DNA from: Faecalibacterium sp. HTF-F
GTDB taxonomy: Bacteria > Bacillota > Clostridia > Oscillospirales > Ruminococcaceae
Assembly (NCBI RefSeq): GCF_023347535.1
Contig: NZ_CP094473.1
Location: 2,232,001 to 2,296,000, forward strand
Direction of reading: 5' to 3'
DNA: 64,000 nt
The translations under genes were made by a program, and so were the position numbers. The notes beneath the pieces are model-generated. The model was not told the origin of the DNA and did not search any database. It worked only from the letters and a program-made list of their open reading frames with translations. Within the stretch, counting starts at the first letter, position 1, and every line of letters starts with the position of its first letter. Shown here piece by piece: positions 59,957-64,000 of this stretch.

Positions 59957-60559
59957 TCAGGCGCACTTTGCCAGAGCAAGGCGGTCGGTGCGCTCCTCCA
60001 GCATCAGCAGGTACGACCCGGACAGCAGCTGTGCGGCGGCAGCGGCCTTCTGCTGGGGTGTTCCAAATGCAACGCAGTCCGTCAGGTGCTCGATGGTCTC
60101 GGTCATGTGGAGGGCTTCCACGAACCGCTCGTCCAGCGGTTCTTCCGGGCTGGCGGGCTTGTAGCGCTCCTACCAGTCGTGCAGCAGGTCGAGATAATCG
60201 GTCAGCACCCGCAGGCAGTAGGCGATGTCTGCCCACTGCTCGTCCGTCAGGCCACGCTTGGGCGGCGGCAGGGCGATGGCATTGGCGGGCGGCTTATCCG
60301 GGTCAAGCCCGAAGTCACTTGCGAGCTTCTCGGCGGCTTGCCGGGGGTTCAGGTCGAACAGCTTGGCGGTGAGGTCGATGGCATCACCGTTGGCTCCGCA
60401 AGCGAAGCAGTAATAATAGGTGTCGTTCAGCTTCATGCTGGGGTCGCTGTCAGAATGGAACGGACAGCACACCATGCCATGGCGGTCAGGCTCCATGCCG
60501 TACATCTCTCCCACCTGCCGAACGGTGATGGCGGACTTGACAGTTTGATACAGGCTCAA
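59957..60559 (-). pseudogene. CHC2 zinc-finger primase gene interrupted by an in-frame TAG
   Basis: The frame starts at TTG 60559 (AAAGGAG eight bases upstream; an ATG two codons earlier is too close). It carries a DnaG-type CHC2 zinc finger: GMVCCPFHSDSDPSMKLND, YYYCFACGANGDAIDLT. After VLTDYLDLLHDW a TAG stop occurs at 60170-60172. The same frame then continues ERYKPASPEEPLDERFVEAL and LAKCA to a TGA at 59957, with unchanged coding character. A TAC-to-TAG change (Tyr) would explain it. The truncated product is 129 residues and the full product would be 200. It primes replication of the element. Confidence 0.8.
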
Positions 60560-60588
60560 GGGCATTTCTCCTTTGTTTCGTGCGTTGC

Positions 60589-60630
60589 ACCAGAGTACCC
60601 CCCCAAAGTGGGAACTCTGGTGTTTTTTTT
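60589..60630. terminator. Hairpin between divergent primase and XRE genes
   Basis: ACCAGAGT/ACTCTGGT stem followed by eight T residues on the plus strand. On the minus strand it lies in the primase leader. Confidence 0.6.
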
Positions 60631-60758
60631 GCTTCCTGCCTGAATATACGGAAAATTTTGCAGAAAGGGTGAAAAAGCGGCAAAACTGCAACGGAAAAAG
60701 AAAAAAGCCCTTACTGGTTGCAGGACTGCAACAGCAAGGGTGGAGAGGTGACCGTATA

Positions 60759-60787
60759 TTGAACAAAACGGCAGAGCGTACTATAAT
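60759..60787 (+). promoter_or_regulatory. Promoter of the XRE-sigma gene pair
   Basis: TTGAAC (60759-60764), 17 bases, TATAAT (60782-60787). Confidence 0.8.
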
Positions 60788-60819
60788 GAGAAAAAAGATC
60801 AAAAAGGAGGGCCGACCAC

Positions 60820-61650
60820 ATGGCACAGGAATATCTGCCCGCACCGTCCAACGTCCGTCTTGCGGACTTGATGAAAGAGCACAACATCAGCCAACCGGAG
60901 CTTGCCAAGGAGATCGGCTGCTCTAAAAGCACTATCAGCCGTTTTATCAGTGGTGCAAAAGGGACGCTGACCCATGAGCAGGTGCTGAAAATCGCAAGGC
61001 TGTTTAATGTGTCCACGGATTTCCTGCTGGGAGAAACCAACATCCCCGACCGCAAAAATTACGACATTGCCGAACTGGGCTTGTCCGTAGAAGCTGCAAA
61101 GAACCTCTACACAGGGCGTGTCAATACAGAGGTGGTCAACCTGCTGTTGGAAAACGCCCGCTTTGCAGAGCTTACTTACCGCATAGCGCAGTATTTTGAT
61201 GATACCTTTGCATCCGGTATCGCGGCACAGAACGCCATGCTCACGACATTGAGCACCCTGCTGCGCACAAGGGTCAAGACCCCGGAGGCAGCCAAAGCCG
61301 CAAAGGACATCAGCCTTCGGAGAAAGCCGGTGTACCAAGGCGACCTTGATGATATTGAAATGTACTTCATGGCGGCAATCAAGGAAATCAAAAAGGGTAT
61401 CGGGAGCCATTACGCCGAGCAGGAAGCCATGAGCAAGAAAGTGGCAGAGAAGATGTTCACCGAATTGACTAAAGGGCAGGATGTGCAGCACCCAACGATT
61501 ACGGCAGAGCAGTTGACAGATGCAATGTTGGACAGCGTTTCGGGCATGGAAGGAGCTACGCCGGAAGCGCTGGAACAGCTGCGGAACGGTCTGCTGGGAA
61601 TCTTGCAGTCTGCCGCAGAGCAGGAAAACGCCCATGAAGCAGACGAATGA
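60820..61650 (+). CDS. XRE-family regulator of the mobile element
   Basis: A 276-residue protein. N-terminal Cro/CI-type helix-turn-helix (LADLMKEHNISQPELAKEIGCSKSTISRFISGAKG, VLKIARLFNVSTDFLLGE). The long helical C-terminal part has no family I recognise. AAAAAGGAGG precedes the ATG. The downstream sigma-like gene overlaps by 17 bases. It probably represses the element's replication and mobilization genes. Confidence 0.9.
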   Translation: MAQEYLPAPSNVRLADLMKEHNISQPELAKEIGCSKSTISRFISGAKGTLTHEQVLKIARLFNVSTDFLLGETNIPDRKNYDIAELGLSVEAAKNLYTGRVNTEVVNLLLENARFAELTYRIAQYFDDTFASGIAAQNAMLTTLSTLLRTRVKTPEAAKAAKDISLRRKPVYQGDLDDIEMYFMAAIKEIKKGIGSHYAEQEAMSKKVAEKMFTELTKGQDVQHPTITAEQLTDAMLDSVSGMEGATPEALEQLRNGLLGILQSAAEQENAHEADE

Positions 61651-62299
61651 ACGGCTTTGTGCGCTGGCGCAGAAAGGCGATGCTGCCGCGCTGGACAGCC
61701 TGATCGACAACAACAAGTCCTTTATTGGCAAGGTGGCAAATGACCTTTTCCGCAGCATGAATCTGGCACAGTCCGGCCTGAACCTTGACACGGACGATTT
61801 GAAACAGGCAGGGAATATGGGCTTGTGGAAGGCCGTGCCAAAGTTCGATGCAGCGCGCGGCATGAAGTTCTTGACCTACGCAGCTCCGGCCATCCGCAAC
61901 GCCATGATGGATATGGTGCGGGATGCCTTTGCCGCTTTTGAGCAGCGGATGGTAACGGAGGACAAAGACGGTATCTGCTACCAGCGCGTTTCGCTGGACG
62001 ATGTTCTGCCGGGAGAGGAACAACTGCGGCGCATCGAAGCCATAGCCGACCCTTATGCCATGCAGCCGCAGAGCATTATGGAGGAGCAGGAATCGTGCCG
62101 GGAGTTATACGAGGGCCTGAAACGGCTGACCCAGCGAGAGCAGACCTATCTGCTGTACCGCTATGGCTTCACCGATGGCGAGGAACATCCGCTGATCGGC
62201 ACGGCGATATACTTTCACCTGACAAAAGGCCGCGCCAAAAAGACCGAGGAACAGGCCATGGATAATCTGTGGCTGGAACTGCCGTGGTGGTATATCTGA
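61634..62299 (+). CDS. Sigma-70-like factor of the mobile element
   Basis: A 221-residue protein with a region 2-like segment (LKQAGNMGLWKAVPKFDAARGMKFLTYAAPAIRNAMMDMV) and a C-terminal region 4-like helix-turn-helix remnant (LTQREQTYLLYRYGF, GRAKKTEEQAMDNLWLEL). Region 3 and classic -10 contacts are weak, so it is an element-encoded sigma-like regulator. The ATG at 61634 lies inside the XRE gene end. Confidence 0.8.
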   Translation: MKQTNERLCALAQKGDAAALDSLIDNNKSFIGKVANDLFRSMNLAQSGLNLDTDDLKQAGNMGLWKAVPKFDAARGMKFLTYAAPAIRNAMMDMVRDAFAAFEQRMVTEDKDGICYQRVSLDDVLPGEEQLRRIEAIADPYAMQPQSIMEEQESCRELYEGLKRLTQREQTYLLYRYGFTDGEEHPLIGTAIYFHLTKGRAKKTEEQAMDNLWLELPWWYI

Positions 62300-62461
62300 A
62301 TGGAAAAATCGTGATTGTGCTACAAGTTTTCTGAAAATTTATGTGCAACCATACGATTTTGAAAAAAATTGTGGACGGATGAAATAAAGCGGGCTTAAAT
62401 TTCGTTGTTTTAACAAGGATTTGTAAGAACTTCTTTTAGAACGTATATAGGAGGCCTTTTT
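62300..62461. other. AT-rich gap, nothing recognised except the downstream ribosome site
   Basis: An AT-rich spacer with no gene seen. It ends in TATAGGAGGCC, the ribosome site of the next gene. It may mark the boundary of the replication module. Confidence 0.35.
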
Positions 62462-62710
62462 ATGTTAGAGCAATTTTTCAAATCACAAGTTGCAGTTGTT
62501 TCTGACCCCTACCAGTGCAATCACATCACGGATGCGCTGGCAGCTGCTGGAATCAAATTCTATTGCAAAACCAAAGATGTCAATCGGCGTAATACGTTCG
62601 ATCAGGCAAGAATTGGATCTTTAGGCATAAAACCGAAGTATGTCACAGAGATATTTGTAGACAAAGAAAATGCAGATATGGCACTGCATATTGTACACAC
62701 GCTAAAGTAA
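62462..62710 (+). CDS. Small DUF2007-like protein
   Basis: An 82-residue soluble protein. VAVVSDPYQCNHITDALAAAGIKFYCKTKD, then a C-terminal YVTEIFVDKENADMALHIV, a ferredoxin-like layout resembling DUF2007 'putative signal transducing' proteins. GGAGG lies seven bases before the ATG. Function unknown. Confidence 0.65.
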   Translation: MLEQFFKSQVAVVSDPYQCNHITDALAAAGIKFYCKTKDVNRRNTFDQARIGSLGIKPKYVTEIFVDKENADMALHIVHTLK

Positions 62711-62768
62711 AGTCTGCGATATCATAGTTCTTACAGCGTGATTTGTTTTCAGTTGACTGGAGAAAAAC

Positions 62769-63200
62769 ATGAAAAGAATTTGCATTGGACTTTTGACCGC
62801 ACTAGGGTGTATTGCTGTAGCTACGGCGTTGATTGTTCGGCCATTTAGCAAAAAATCCATCCAGTCTTATGTACTGCGAAATCAGGATGAGCTGACAAAC
62901 TATGCGCGGAAAGTGATAGAAGACCATCCAATGGAACCGCTAGAGTGGAATGGATGGAAAGTATATTATTACGCAGATGATATGGTGGAATTTTGTACAG
63001 GCTCTTTCGGGCTTGTTCCGAGTACTACATATAAGGGCTTTTACTATTCTGAAGATGATGAACCACATGGCTTTCAAGATGTTCCGGTTGAGTTTGTAAA
63101 AAGTGGAAATGGATGGTCGTGGGCAGAATCAGAAGGTGATAATACACAATATACTGAACGAATTGCAGCACATTGGTATTGGTATGAAGCAAAATTTTAG
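62769..63200 (+). CDS. Membrane-anchored hypothetical protein
   Basis: A 143-residue protein with one N-terminal span or uncleaved signal (ICIGLLTALGCIAVATALIV). A small Trp/Tyr-rich extracytoplasmic domain (LEWNGWKVYYYADDMVEFC, YWYEAKF at the end) follows. I do not recognise the family. AT-rich like its neighbours; ACTGGAG precedes the ATG. Confidence 0.6.
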   Translation: MKRICIGLLTALGCIAVATALIVRPFSKKSIQSYVLRNQDELTNYARKVIEDHPMEPLEWNGWKVYYYADDMVEFCTGSFGLVPSTTYKGFYYSEDDEPHGFQDVPVEFVKSGNGWSWAESEGDNTQYTERIAAHWYWYEAKF

Positions 63201-63220
63201 AAGTCGGAGAACCTGAAGTT

Positions 63221-64000
63221 ATGTATAACAATAGACGAAATAACCGATTTAGTATATTTATTGCCGCTATTATTGTAAGCCTGCTGGTTCTTCTCACAGG
63301 ATGCGCATCTACCAAGAAGGAAACTGATTTAGCTAAGCCCGTTGCAGAGGATAGCTCAAATCCAGTCACTGTAACAGTCTACCTTACCGCTCACTATGCA
63401 AATCCTGATACACATTGTCCTATCTATGAAAAACTGCTAGATTATCAAAAAGAGAACCCTAATATCACAATACAGTTCGTATCGCCCAAAGAGGGCGATA
63501 CCGCAGAGCGTGAGGCTGAGATTCATCGGCTAAATACGGAGATCCTTTCAGGCAAAGGACCCGACCTCTTTATTATGGAAGGAAACCGATTGACGAATGT
63601 TAATCTATTTCCAGATATTGAAAAGAGTATGATGAATGGAGCTTTCCTCGATCTCACCGATGTAATGGATTCAAACGAATTCACAGCAGAGAATTTTTAT
63701 ATGCCTCTTTTAGATGCTGGAAAACTAAAAGGAAAACAGTATATTTTACCTTTGTGCTTTTCCGTTCCAACTCTGACAAGTGCAGAAAGCGTTTTGAAAG
63801 ACAGCGGATTTGATATGCAAGCCGCATCAAAAAGCCTTGCTGCCACGATGGATGAACTACTGCGCATCTACAAGGAAAAACCAATGCTGGTTGTAACGGA
63901 CTTTAGCATGACAAGCGCGTTATCGCAGCCGATCATCGATTACAAGAATCACACTATTAACTTGGACACAGTTAGTTGTCGGCAAACATTAGCATACGAG
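63221..64000 (+). CDS. Extracellular solute-binding lipoprotein, 5' part
   Basis: An open frame from ATG 63221 to the window edge (260 codons, no stop). Signal peptide with lipobox VLLTGCAS (~27), then VTVYLTAHYANPD, DYQKENPNITIQFVSP and LNTEILSGKGPDLFIMEG, which are hallmarks of ABC sugar/peptide-type family 1 binding proteins (PF01547/PF13416 style). AILPLCFS-like YILPLCFSVPTLTS also fits. Substrate unknown. The gene is cut by the window end. Confidence 0.75.
   Translation, partial: MYNNRRNNRFSIFIAAIIVSLLVLLTGCASTKKETDLAKPVAEDSSNPVTVTVYLTAHYANPDTHCPIYEKLLDYQKENPNITIQFVSPKEGDTAEREAEIHRLNTEILSGKGPDLFIMEGNRLTNVNLFPDIEKSMMNGAFLDLTDVMDSNEFTAENFYMPLLDAGKLKGKQYILPLCFSVPTLTSAESVLKDSGFDMQAASKSLAATMDELLRIYKEKPMLVVTDFSMTSALSQPIIDYKNHTINLDTVSCRQTLAYE

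Larger units (their letters stand above)
56700..64000. mobile_element. Second mobilizable/replicating element (right end outside window)
   Basis: Contains a small conserved protein, a MobV relaxase with oriT, a GTAC-rich repeat region, a D5/SF3 helicase, a CHC2 primase gene, an XRE regulator and a sigma-like factor. That is a relaxase plus replication set. No integrase is visible in the window. Whether the genes after 62.3 kb belong to it is unclear. Confidence 0.6.

Noticed and set aside
60170..60172. TAG in the primase as a pyrrolysine or recoded codon
   Set aside because: No pyl genes or recoding structure are visible, and other genes do not use internal TAG; a point mutation or sequencing error is simpler.

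Overview
The window is a Gram-positive, high-GC Clostridia-type chromosome segment. The gene families, the low-GC islands in a roughly 60% GC background, the dispersed palindromic intergenic repeats and the lipoprotein-based uptake genes fit a gut Oscillospiraceae such as Faecalibacterium. The genus is an inference from gene content, not from a search.

Layout. 1-8.6 kb is housekeeping and envelope: the 5' end of dnaK (minus), an SseB/Sel1 protein, a 34-residue membrane peptide that I identify from its ribosome site and promoter, a heterodimeric ABC exporter, a secreted leucine-rich repeat protein, a trigger-factor-like protein and a DUF3592 membrane protein. 8.9-12.4 kb holds tRNA-Leu(CAG), a DUF6061 protein, and a divergent LysR / exported FMN-FAD reductase pair. 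About 12.4-22.96 kb is an integrative mobilizable element: ParB-like protein, MOBP relaxase, MobC, an oriT candidate, a Bce-like cargo (response regulator, short-loop kinase, ABC ATPase, FtsX permease) and a large serine recombinase. Its right flank (22.96-25.5 kb) is a scrapyard of tRNA-Leu 3' ends, IS200 fragments, a cupin-regulator remnant and a MITE-like element around an intact purine nucleoside phosphorylase gene. 25.5-34.5 kb is carbohydrate metabolism: a LacI-controlled operon of PTS EIICB, an endonuclease/phosphatase-family protein and malQ, then an AraC regulator and glycogen phosphorylase.

34.7-55.5 kb (minus) is a nearly complete anaerobic cobalamin pathway. A cobalamin riboswitch precedes cbiK, which encodes a lipoprotein. 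A terminator and a second promoter follow, then a two-domain lipoprotein and a long run btuF-btuC-(btuD/cbiD fusion)-cbiL-cbiF-cbiG-cbiH-cbiJ-cbiET-cbiA-cobT-cobU-cobS-cobU'-cobC-cbiB-cobD-cbiP-cbiC. From btuC onward nearly every junction overlaps by 4-13 bases, and cbiL/cbiF are 4 bases apart. Together they take cobalt and a tetrapyrrole to adenosylcobamide and import corrinoids. The corrinoid adenosyltransferase and the uroporphyrinogen methyltransferase are not in the window.

55.7-64 kb begins with tRNA-Tyr, whose trailer resembles that of tRNA-Leu, followed by an AT-rich orphan gene. A second mobile module follows, with a MobV relaxase and oriT, a GTAC-rich iteron-like region, a D5/SF3 helicase, a CHC2 primase interrupted by an in-frame TAG, an XRE regulator and a sigma-like factor. 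The window closes with AT-rich genes ending in a truncated extracellular solute-binding lipoprotein.
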